From Bacteroidia bacterium (GTDB taxonomy: Bacteria > Bacteroidota > Bacteroidia > B-17B0 > Aurantibacillaceae), in NCBI GenBank assembly GCA_018000995.1, contig JAGNIU010000009.1, positions 54,406-118,405 on the forward strand: a stretch of DNA of 64,000 nt. Reading direction: 5' to 3'. Numbering within the stretch: position 1 is the first letter of the stretch; every line of letters starts with the position of its first letter. The translations under genes and the position numbers were made by a program. Positions 15,150 to 23,353 of this stretch are shown here, in pieces. The notes beneath the pieces were generated by a model that saw only the letters and a program-made list of their open reading frames with translations, searched no databases and was not told the origin of the DNA.

Positions 15150-17576
15150 TTATCTTAATTCTGCGTTTAATTTTTCTTTATAAGTCGTTACTAATTTATT
15201 CATAATGCTTTCGATTTGCTTATCCGTTAAGGTATTTTCCTCATCCAATAAAGTAAAACTTACAGCATACGATTTTTTATCACTACCAATTTTATCACCC
15301 TCATAAATATCAAATAAATTAACAGCTTTTAAAAATTTACGTTCTGCTGCATAAGCTAATTCTTCTATTTGTTGATACTTTACATTTTTATCTAATAACA
15401 TAGCTAAGTCGCGGCGTACAGAAGGGAATTTCGGAATTTCAGTGTACTCCACTTTGTTTTTGCTGCTTAAATTCATTAAGGTTTCAAAATCAAAGTCGGC
15501 ATAAAAAACGGTTTGGCTTAAGTCGAATTTTTTACAAATTGCTTTGCTTACACAACCAAATTGCACCAATGACTTTTTCTTTGAAGTATAATTTAAACCA
15601 TAAGAGAAATTCTCGCCTTCGGTTTCAGAACTTGAATATTTTTCGATGCCAAGTTTTTTTAAGATAGCTTCCACACAAGATTTTATGAAAGCAAAATCAA
15701 CTTCTCCGGCCTTTCCGTAAGGGTTCTCCTGAATTTTCTTTCCGCTTACAAATAAACTTAAATGTTTTTGTTCAGCGTATTTGAAATCTCCTTCCGTTAA
15801 CTTCGAATACGTTTTTCCAAATTCAAAAAACTTTAAGTCGGCATTTTTACGGTTAGAATTATAAGCAATTGCTTCTAATCCACTGTACAACATTTCGCCA
15901 CGTAATACATTCAAATCCTGACTTAAGGGATTTAATACATTTACTAAATCGGCATTGTTTTTATAATAACTTTCTTTGGTTAATGATAAAGACATGATTT
16001 CACTGAAACCATTCGCTATTAAAACATCAGAAATTTTATTTTCTAATTGATAGCCGCTATTAGAACCAGCAGCTTGTACTCCAAAACTAAAGCGATTGCT
16101 TATCTCAACATTGTTATAACCGTAAATACGCATTACTTCTTCAATCACATCCGCTTCGCGAGTAACATCTGTTTTAAAACGTGGCACACTCAACAATAAA
16201 CCATCAGCACTTTCAGAGGTAATTTCCATACCTAATGAAGTAATAATATTCTTTATAATGCTTGTTTCAATATTTTTTCCAATTAAATCACGGCAATTAT
16301 CATAAGAGAATGGAACTTTGTAGGGTTCTAATTTTTCAGGATACAAATCCACCACATCCATACTCACATTTCCACCGCAAATATCTAATATCAAAGCAGC
16401 AGCGCGTTTTAATGCAGTCACCGTCATTTCAGGATCTGTTCCCCTCTCAAATCTGAAAGAGGCATCCGTTTTTAATCCGTGTTTTTTTCCGGTTTTACGA
16501 ATGTAACCGCTGTCAAAATAAGCACTCTCTAAAAATATTGATGTTGTGTTTTCAGTAACTCCACTTTCCAATCCACCAAACACACCGGCAATACACATTG
16601 GCTCTTTCTCGTTGCAAATCATTAAATCGGTAGCAGCTAATTTTCTGTCTGTCCCATCTAATGTTTTAAATACAGTTCCTTCAGAACAAGTTTTTACTAT
16701 TATTTTATTGCCTTTTACCTTTTCTAAATCAAAAGCATGTAAAGGCTGGCCTAATTCATGCAATACAAAATTGGTAATATCAACTACGTTGTTTATTGGA
16801 CGTAATCCAATTGCTTTTAAACGATTCTGCAACCAATCCGGAGAGGATTTCACGGTTAATCCTGTTAAAACTAATCCACTGTAACGCGGACAAGCTTCTT
16901 TATCCTCAACAACAACTTCAATTTTATTAATATTTGTTGCAGGTGGTGTTTGATTAATTCCTGTTAATGTAATTACACTTTTACTTTCAGCATTTGCTGA
17001 TTTTAAAATCGCAACTAAATCACGCGCCACTCCTAAATGAGAGGCGGCATCGCTACGATTTGGCGTTAAACCAATTTCAAAAACAACATCACTTTCCAAC
17101 TTAAAATAATCAGCGGCAGCTAAACCCACTTTTGTATCGGGAGGTAAAACCAAAATTCCATCATGACTAGTTCCTACTCCAATTTCATCTTCAGCACAAA
17201 TCATTCCTTCACTGGCAGCTCCACGGATTTTACGTTTTTCCATTTTCATTGGCTCACCACTTACAGGATAAATTGTTGTTCCAATTGTGGCTACTAAAAC
17301 TTTTTGTCCCGCTGCAACATTAGCTGCACCGCAAACAATATTTAATAAATCACTTCCTCCAACATTTACTTTGGTAAGACTTAATTTATCAGCTTCAGGA
17401 TGTTTAACTTTCTCAATAACTTCACCAACAACTATTCCCTTTAAACCGCCTTTAACAGATTCAAATGCTTCAGTACTTTCTACTTCCAAGCCGGAAGCCG
17501 TTAAAAGTTTAGCTACTTCATTGGCATCAATATCAATGTTGATTAGAGTTTTTAACCAGTTATAAGAAATTTTCAT
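15150..17576 (-). CDS. pheT: Phenylalanyl-tRNA synthetase beta subunit
   Basis: 808 residues, normal length for bacterial PheT. MKISYNWLKTLINID opens the protein. An OB-fold tRNA-binding (EMAP-like) domain follows (about 40-150, VGEVIEKVKHPEADKLSLTKVNVG), then B3/B4 editing (about 210-380, GQPLHAFDLEKV), B5 (about 405-475), the catalytic-like core, and a C-terminal FDX-ACB anticodon-binding domain (about 715-808, FPSVRRDLAMLLDKNV). It joins PheS, which is not in the window, in the alpha2-beta2 enzyme charging tRNA-Phe. It has its own promoter with TATATTTG and an 85-nt leader. Confidence 0.97.
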   Translation of the reverse strand: MKISYNWLKTLINIDIDANEVAKLLTASGLEVESTEAFESVKGGLKGIVVGEVIEKVKHPEADKLSLTKVNVGGSDLLNIVCGAANVAAGQKVLVATIGTTIYPVSGEPMKMEKRKIRGAASEGMICAEDEIGVGTSHDGILVLPPDTKVGLAAADYFKLESDVVFEIGLTPNRSDAASHLGVARDLVAILKSANAESKSVITLTGINQTPPATNINKIEVVVEDKEACPRYSGLVLTGLTVKSSPDWLQNRLKAIGLRPINNVVDITNFVLHELGQPLHAFDLEKVKGNKIIVKTCSEGTVFKTLDGTDRKLAATDLMICNEKEPMCIAGVFGGLESGVTENTTSIFLESAYFDSGYIRKTGKKHGLKTDASFRFERGTDPEMTVTALKRAAALILDICGGNVSMDVVDLYPEKLEPYKVPFSYDNCRDLIGKNIETSIIKNIITSLGMEITSESADGLLLSVPRFKTDVTREADVIEEVMRIYGYNNVEISNRFSFGVQAAGSNSGYQLENKISDVLIANGFSEIMSLSLTKESYYKNNADLVNVLNPLSQDLNVLRGEMLYSGLEAIAYNSNRKNADLKFFEFGKTYSKLTEGDFKYAEQKHLSLFVSGKKIQENPYGKAGEVDFAFIKSCVEAILKKLGIEKYSSSETEGENFSYGLNYTSKKKSLVQFGCVSKAICKKFDLSQTVFYADFDFETLMNLSSKNKVEYTEIPKFPSVRRDLAMLLDKNVKYQQIEELAYAAERKFLKAVNLFDIYEGDKIGSDKKSYAVSFTLLDEENTLTDKQIESIMNKLVTTYKEKLNAELR

Positions 17577-17665
17577 GTGTTGTAAATGTTTTGTTTTAGA
17601 TCACCTGGAATAAGCAGAATTCTTATCTTTTTAAGTTCATTCGGTATCCCACTTATTTCATAACG

Positions 17666-17673
17666 CAAATATA
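17666..17673 (-). promoter_or_regulatory. -7 box of the pheT promoter
   Basis: Minus-strand TATATTTG followed by C, a perfect TAnnTTTG box about 90 bp before the pheT start. It sits directly after the terminator of the upstream protease gene. No clear TTG is seen at -33. Confidence 0.5.
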
Positions 17674-17674
17674 A

Positions 17675-17722
17675 AAAAAACCCTCTAATCGTTCTGAACT
17701 TTAGAAAGAAAAGAGGGTTTTT
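17675..17722 (-). terminator. Terminator of the M43 protease gene
   Basis: AAAACCCTCT and AGAGGGTTTT arms around a 25-base loop, with a T run on the minus strand. It lies 17 bp after the protease stop codon at 17739. Confidence 0.75.
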
Positions 17723-17738
17723 AGTATGGGGAGTAATA

Positions 17739-19859
17739 TTACTCGACAATTAACTTACGTGAAATTTTTTGTCCGTTTAATTCAAAATTAACAAAATAAA
17801 TTCCTGATTTTAATGTTTGAGATTCGTTAACTACAAAACTATGATGCCCCGGAGATAAGTTCAGACTCTTTTCTTGCTCCACTATACGACCAATAACATC
17901 AACAACGTTGTATTTAATATCAGCATTATCGCTTATGGTAAAATCGATAGTTGCCGAACCTGAACTTGGGTTTGGAAATAACACAAACTCGATAGATTTA
18001 CTTAATTCATTAACACCTAGCGTTCCGTTAAAATTTATATCCTCAAGGAAAATATTATTCCCAAATCCTGAAGCAGGATCTTCCATGAAATAAAAACGTA
18101 ACCGAACATTTGATTGCGACTTAAACACATTAAATGCAGGGTGAGTTGTTAATGTATAAGTTTTAAACTGTCCGGCTGTTGGCACAAACGGCGTAGTAGT
18201 TGTTCCACCTGAACCGGATGCCATAGTAGCTGGCGTTGGCGCGTAAATATCTACCCAGCTTCCACCACAATTACTGCTGGCTTGAACTTTAAATACATCG
18301 TTCCAAGTCGCATTTTGTCTTGCGTAGGCATACTTAAACGTAAAAATAGCTCCTGGATTACTTAAAAAATCATACGAAGGAGTTTCCATAATATCAATTG
18401 CATTATTAGGATTTACTGCACATTGTATAAAATATGAATTAACACCTGTTGCCGCTGCACCAAAATATTGTTGCCAAGTTGTTCCACCTGTTTGGTTTAT
18501 AATTGTCCAATTTGCAGGTAAACCTGTCGCCTCAAAACTCTCTTGATAAGTACTGTTGTAATTTGCTGTATTAGGTAATACTGTAATTGTTCTTGTTGCT
18601 GTACTTGTTCCTGTAGCGTTTGCAACTGTTATAGCAACTGTCCATGAACCTGCTGTAGGAAATGATATTGCTGTATTCGTTCCTGTTGGACTTGCAATTG
18701 TTCCTCCACTGTTGGTTGACCAGTTTCTTGAGGTGATGGTTCCGTTATAAGAATCATCATAAAAAGTTAAACTCTGCGTTGCACACACTGTATACAAATT
18801 TGTAACAAATCCATTGTACGAATGAAAATCGGCAATAGGAGCACAAGGTGATAATGGACTAATAATACCTGTAAAAGTTAAATTACCAACTGTCGACAAA
18901 TTGTTACGTTGTCCAACCGGACTATTAATTGCGTTTGTCATACGTGCAGCTTGACCAGGCGTAAACATTACATCGCAATATGAGTAATCCATATAGTTTT
19001 GATAGTTTTCTACAATACCGGGAGTACAAAAAATAGCTGCCGCTGTACCTGATGGACAACTTAAATACCCGCGTGTAATTGGCGTATCTGTTACACCATC
19101 ATCTCCGCAAGCAACACTTGCATTATTGCTATTACCCCACACATGCGATAAATTTAACCAGTGTCCGACTTCATGCGTTAATACACGCGATCTGCCAACA
19201 TTACTTGTGCCAATACTTCCTACATAATCATGTAAAACAACAATTGCATCTGAGGCAAGTGATGGAGATGTACCCGGTAAATAAGTATATCCTGCTGCAC
19301 CACCGGTAATAGTTTTAACTACATAAATATTTAAATATTTATCTCGAGGCCATGAATAAATATAATCCGCTACATTTCTTACCCAATCCGTTTTTACATC
19401 GGTATGGCGAACTATTCCGTTCGTACAATTACCTAAAGGATCTTTTGTAGCTAATTTAAATTCAAATTTAACATCGCCAATTAAATTTTTAAACTGTGGC
19501 ACAACCGCAGTTGTATCCGCATTTAATTTATTGTAGTCTCTTGTTAAAATACTTACCGCATTCAGTATTTGCGCATCACTTATGTTTTCAGCACCACCAT
19601 TGTGTAAAACATGAAATACAACAGGAATTGTATACATAGGAGCAGCCATTGTTTTATTTTGCTGACCATTTCCATCAGCGAAAAACTTCGCATCTTGCTC
19701 TTTCGCCTCTTGTTGACGCTTTTCGAATTCCGCTTTTGCAGTTGGGTTTTTACGAAACCAATCGTTCATCATTTCATCAGTTTGGCAATGCTTTAAGTCT
19801 TGCGAATTAACTGACATAAATAAAGTACTTAACGTTAAAGAAAGTAATAGTTTTTTCAT
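17739..19859 (-). CDS. T9SS-secreted M43 (pappalysin-type) zinc metalloprotease with PKD and jelly-roll-like domains
   Basis: 706 residues. Signal peptide to about 19; propeptide; metalloprotease domain about 75-320 with the extended zinc motif HEVGHWLNLSH (His229, His233, His239; catalytic Glu230) and a Met-turn region near NYMDYS. A PKD-type Ig-like domain (about 365-425, NWSTNSGG, ending TRTITVLP) and a beta-sandwich (about 440-610, CBM/MAM-like) follow. The type A sorting domain closes the chain (FVLFPNPSSGSATIDF...SGIYFVNFELNGQKISRKLIVE). Probably a secreted or surface protease for protein degradation. It is a single transcription unit, divergent from purK, with TATCTTTA about 30 bp upstream as a possible -7 box. 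Confidence 0.92.
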   Translation of the reverse strand: MKKLLLSLTLSTLFMSVNSQDLKHCQTDEMMNDWFRKNPTAKAEFEKRQQEAKEQDAKFFADGNGQQNKTMAAPMYTIPVVFHVLHNGGAENISDAQILNAVSILTRDYNKLNADTTAVVPQFKNLIGDVKFEFKLATKDPLGNCTNGIVRHTDVKTDWVRNVADYIYSWPRDKYLNIYVVKTITGGAAGYTYLPGTSPSLASDAIVVLHDYVGSIGTSNVGRSRVLTHEVGHWLNLSHVWGNSNNASVACGDDGVTDTPITRGYLSCPSGTAAAIFCTPGIVENYQNYMDYSYCDVMFTPGQAARMTNAINSPVGQRNNLSTVGNLTFTGIISPLSPCAPIADFHSYNGFVTNLYTVCATQSLTFYDDSYNGTITSRNWSTNSGGTIASPTGTNTAISFPTAGSWTVAITVANATGTSTATRTITVLPNTANYNSTYQESFEATGLPANWTIINQTGGTTWQQYFGAAATGVNSYFIQCAVNPNNAIDIMETPSYDFLSNPGAIFTFKYAYARQNATWNDVFKVQASSNCGGSWVDIYAPTPATMASGSGGTTTTPFVPTAGQFKTYTLTTHPAFNVFKSQSNVRLRFYFMEDPASGFGNNIFLEDINFNGTLGVNELSKSIEFVLFPNPSSGSATIDFTISDNADIKYNVVDVIGRIVEQEKSLNLSPGHHSFVVNESQTLKSGIYFVNFELNGQKISRKLIVE

Positions 19860-20086
19860 GCTTTATAATTATTGATTAATAACCCTTAAAGATAACGAAA
19901 AAACAGTCAAAAATCCAGCTTTATTTGTAACAACTACTGTTTTAGGACTAAAAAACCCAACTTTTTGACAAAGCCCTAAAAAATCCGCTGAATACCCGAA
20001 AAAATATGACCTACCTCCTTTAATTACTTACTATAATGCCAATGAATTCAGCAAATTCTTGTTACTTTGTGCGATATTTTTAAGCA

Positions 20087-21226
20087 ATGAATTCGTTTGA
20101 ACCACAACAATATAAAATCGGTGTTTTAGGAGGCGGGCAATTAGGTCGGATGCTCATTCAAAATGCGATTAATTATAACTTAAATATTTTTGTTCTCGAC
20201 CCAGATGCTAATGCGCCTTGTAAAGGCATCAGTAATTTTAAAAAAGGCAGCATAACCGATTACGATACCGTTTACAATTTTGGAAAAGATAAAGATGTTA
20301 TTACCATCGAGATTGAAAATGTAAATATTGAAGCGCTTAAACAATTAGAGAAAGAAGGTAAAAAAGTTTTTCCTCAACCGGATGTTATTGAATTGATACA
20401 AGACAAAGGTTTACAGAAAATGTTTTACCAGCGTAATAATATTCCTACTGCTGATTTCTTTTTAACGGAGAGTAAAGCACAAATTGCTAAGTACGCTGAT
20501 TTCTTTCCTTTCTTTCAAAAACTTCGTAAAGGTGGGTATGATGGGAAAGGCGTTACTAAATTAGTGAACCCGGATAACTTAGATAAAGCTTTTAACGAAC
20601 CCAGCGTTTTAGAACGTTTGGTTGATTTTGATAAGGAACTTTCTGTTATAGTTGCGCGCAATTCAGATGGGGAATGCAAATGTTTTCCTGTTGTAGAATG
20701 TGAATTTAATCCGCAAGCCAATTTGGTTGAGTTTCTATTTTCGCCTGCCAACATCAAAAAAAATATTGAGAAAGAAGCTATTGCTATTGCTACACAAATT
20801 GCTGAGAAATTAAATATTGTTGGCTTATTAGCCGTTGAACTATTTTTAACTAAAGACGGAAAAGTTTTAGTAAACGAAATTGCTCCGCGACCACACAATA
20901 GCGGACATCATACTATTGAAGCGAATATAGTTTCGCAATTTGAACAACACTGGCGCGCGATTTTAAATTTACCATTAGGTGATACTTCCATAGCAAAACC
21001 CGGCGTAATGATAAATCTATTAGGCGAAATGGGTTATGAAGGTCCTGCTAAATACGAAGGCATGGAAGATGTTTTGAAATTTAGTGGCGTTTATATTCAC
21101 CTTTATGGTAAAGTAACTACAAAACCTTTTCGTAAAATGGGACATGTTACTATTGTAGATGATGATTTAGTAAAAGCCAAACAAAAAGCAAAAACTGTTA
21201 AGCAATTATTAAAAGTGGTTTCTTAA
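20087..21226 (+). CDS. purK: 5-(carboxyamino)imidazole ribonucleotide synthase
   Basis: 379 residues. YKIGVLGGGQLGRMLIQNA is the PurK N-terminal fold. The ATP-grasp domain follows (QKLRKGGYDGKGV; FDKELSVIVARNSDGE; LLAVELFLTKDGKVLVNEIAPRPHNSGHHT with the metal-binding Glu and Asn), then a small C-terminal domain (MINLLGEMG, YGKVTTKPFRKMGHVT). It converts AIR, bicarbonate and ATP to N5-CAIR in purine synthesis. PurE is not adjacent. A TTACTTTG box (20062-20069) lies 18 bp upstream of the ATG. A CocE-type hydrolase follows after 10 bp, probably cotranscribed. Confidence 0.96.
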   Translation: MNSFEPQQYKIGVLGGGQLGRMLIQNAINYNLNIFVLDPDANAPCKGISNFKKGSITDYDTVYNFGKDKDVITIEIENVNIEALKQLEKEGKKVFPQPDVIELIQDKGLQKMFYQRNNIPTADFFLTESKAQIAKYADFFPFFQKLRKGGYDGKGVTKLVNPDNLDKAFNEPSVLERLVDFDKELSVIVARNSDGECKCFPVVECEFNPQANLVEFLFSPANIKKNIEKEAIAIATQIAEKLNIVGLLAVELFLTKDGKVLVNEIAPRPHNSGHHTIEANIVSQFEQHWRAILNLPLGDTSIAKPGVMINLLGEMGYEGPAKYEGMEDVLKFSGVYIHLYGKVTTKPFRKMGHVTIVDDDLVKAKQKAKTVKQLLKVVS

Positions 21227-21235
21227 ATTCTTGTT

Positions 21236-23134
21236 ATGAAAAAATTATTCGTATTTCTTTTTCTTTTTATTCTAAATGTAAGTTTCTCTCAAACCATTGA
21301 TGAGAAATACATAAAAGAAAATTATACTAAGAAAGAACTTAAAATTGAAATGCGTGATGGCGTGAAGCTTTTCACAACTGTTTACTCTCCAAAAAATGTA
21401 ACTGAAAAAAATCCAATCATTATGGTGCGCACGCCTTACTCTTGCGCGCCTTACGGGGATGATAAATTCTCGGCGCGTTTATGGTATAGCTATTGGAAAA
21501 ATTATGTGAAAGAGAATTACATCATCGTTACGCAAGATGTTCGTGGGCGTTGGATGAGTGAAGGTGAGTTTATGGATGTTCGTCCGTTTATTGAAAATAA
21601 AAAAACAAAAAAAGATGTTGATGAAGCAAGCGATACGTACGATGCGATTGATTGGTTAGTAAAAAATATTCCTAACAACAATGGTAACGTTGGTGTATTT
21701 GGTGTTTCATATCCCGGGTTCTATAGTACCATGGCCGCTTTAAGTAATCATCCGGCATTAAAAGCAGTGAGTCCGCAAGCACCGGTTACTGAATGGTTTT
21801 TAGGTGACGATTTTCACCACAATGGTGCATTCATGATAATGGATGCTTTCAATTTTTATTCAGGATTCGGTCAGCCACGTCCACAACCAACAACTATTGG
21901 AAGAAAAGGTTTTCAATTTCCGATTGATGATAATTACAAGTTTTATTTAGAAACCGGTCCGCTTAAAAATTTCTCTAAACTCATTGGTGATTCTGTAAAA
22001 TTCTGGCACGAGTTAATGAATCATCCCAATTATGATGAGTGGTGGAAAGCAAGAGATGCTCGTCGCGGTTGTAAAAACATTAAACCCGCTATGCTAATTG
22101 TTGGCGGTTTATTTGATGCTGAAGATTGTTACGGCGCCTGGAATTTATACAAAGCCATCGAACAAAATTCAAAAACTACCAATAACAAAATAGTAATGGG
22201 ACCTTGGAATCATGGTATCTGGTCGATTGACGGTGTTGGTCATTTAGGAAATATAAGATTTGGTTCTAATACAACAGGACACTACCAGCAAACTATTGAA
22301 GTGCCTTTCTTTAACTATTATTTAAAAGGAAAAGGTAATGCCAATGAAATTGCTGAAGCTAATATTTTTATGACCGGTGCTAACGAATGGAAAAAATTTG
22401 AAAGCTGGCCACCAAAAGGTGTAGAAAATAAAAATATCTACTTACAAGACAAAAGCAAATTAGCTTTTACTGCTCCCCAAACTAATTCGTCGTATACACA
22501 ATATACCAGCGATCCTGCGAAACCTGTACCTTATACGGGAGAATATCCGCATCAACACAGAACTAATGAATACATGACCGATGACCAGCGTTTTGCTGCA
22601 ACACGTACAGATGTTTTAGTTTTTGAAACAGAAATTTTAACTGAGGATATGACTTTAGCAGGCGTTTTAACTGCGAATTTGAAAGTAGCTATATCAACTA
22701 CGGATGCGGATTTTGTTGTGAAGGTGATTGACGTTTTCCCAAGTAAATTTAAATATGATTCTGCTTATTGTTGTGCGGGATATCCAAACCAAAAGGTATT
22801 TAACGAGCCTTATTTAATGGATAATTACCAAATGTTAGTGCGTGGTGAAATTATGCGTGGTAAATTCAGAAATAGTTTTGAAAAACCTGAACCATTTAAA
22901 CCTGGAGAAGTTACCAATGTGAAATTTGATTTACCGGATGTAGCGCACACGTTTAAAAAAGGACATAAACTAATGATACAAATTCAAAGCTCTTGGTTTC
23001 CTATTGCCGACAGAAACCCTCAGCAGTTTGTAGATATTTACCATTGTGATGAGAAAGATTTTGTAAAGAGTGATATTAAAATTTATCATGATAAGCAGAA
23101 TGCTTCTAGTATAACGTTGCCGATATTGAAATAA
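21236..23134 (+). CDS. Secreted CocE/NonD family hydrolase (S15-like acyl esterase/peptidase)
   Basis: 632 residues with a signal peptide (MKKLFVFLFLFILNVSFSQ). An alpha/beta-hydrolase domain carries the nucleophile elbow GVSYPGF, the acid in GGLFDAEDCYGA and the histidine in GPWNHGIWS. The C-terminal jelly-roll domain of the X-Pro dipeptidyl-peptidase/CocE type runs from about 450 (TDVLVFETEILTEDMTLAG, ADFVVKVIDVFP, HKLMIQIQSSWFP). Family members cleave alpha-amino-acid esters, cocaine, glutaryl-7-ACA or X-Pro peptides; the substrate here is open. Being periplasmic and 10 bp behind purK, it may just be cotranscribed. Confidence 0.92.
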   Translation: MKKLFVFLFLFILNVSFSQTIDEKYIKENYTKKELKIEMRDGVKLFTTVYSPKNVTEKNPIIMVRTPYSCAPYGDDKFSARLWYSYWKNYVKENYIIVTQDVRGRWMSEGEFMDVRPFIENKKTKKDVDEASDTYDAIDWLVKNIPNNNGNVGVFGVSYPGFYSTMAALSNHPALKAVSPQAPVTEWFLGDDFHHNGAFMIMDAFNFYSGFGQPRPQPTTIGRKGFQFPIDDNYKFYLETGPLKNFSKLIGDSVKFWHELMNHPNYDEWWKARDARRGCKNIKPAMLIVGGLFDAEDCYGAWNLYKAIEQNSKTTNNKIVMGPWNHGIWSIDGVGHLGNIRFGSNTTGHYQQTIEVPFFNYYLKGKGNANEIAEANIFMTGANEWKKFESWPPKGVENKNIYLQDKSKLAFTAPQTNSSYTQYTSDPAKPVPYTGEYPHQHRTNEYMTDDQRFAATRTDVLVFETEILTEDMTLAGVLTANLKVAISTTDADFVVKVIDVFPSKFKYDSAYCCAGYPNQKVFNEPYLMDNYQMLVRGEIMRGKFRNSFEKPEPFKPGEVTNVKFDLPDVAHTFKKGHKLMIQIQSSWFPIADRNPQQFVDIYHCDEKDFVKSDIKIYHDKQNASSITLPILK

Positions 23135-23191
23135 TGTCATTTCGAGCGTAGTCGAGAAATAGACACGGTCTCGACTACGCTCGACCTGACA
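23135..23191. repeat. Palindromic intergenic repeat (TCGAGCGTAGTCGAGA type)
   Basis: 16-bp perfect inverted arms (23142-23157 and 23169-23184) with an 11-base loop, extended by TGTCA/TGACA at the outer ends. It is a REP-like spacer element placed right after the hydrolase stop codon; it could also end transcription. Confidence 0.75.
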
Positions 23192-23200
23192 GTTTAAAAT

Positions 23201-23353
23201 ATGAAAGTTCAGGATATAATAGTTTACGTTTTGGTAGGAGGGGCTGTGCTCTTCCTCTTAATTAAATTTTTAAAGCCTGCGTTCTCCTCTAAGAAAAAAG
23301 ATAACTCCGAAAAAAACGGGGCAGGTTGTGATAACGATTGTAATTGTAAGTAA
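23201..23353 (+). CDS. Small FeoB-associated-type Cys-rich membrane protein
   Basis: 50 residues: MKVQDIIVYVLVGGAVLFLL as a single membrane helix near the N-terminus, a basic KKKDNSEKN linker and a C-terminal cysteine tail GCDNDCNCK. This is the layout of the 'FeoB-associated Cys-rich membrane protein' family. Its stop codon overlaps the ATG of the nnr gene by one base (TAATG), so the two are translationally coupled. No FeoA or FeoB is encoded in the window, which makes the iron-transport connection uncertain; the cysteines may bind metal in the cytoplasm. Confidence 0.7.
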   Translation: MKVQDIIVYVLVGGAVLFLLIKFLKPAFSSKKKDNSEKNGAGCDNDCNCK

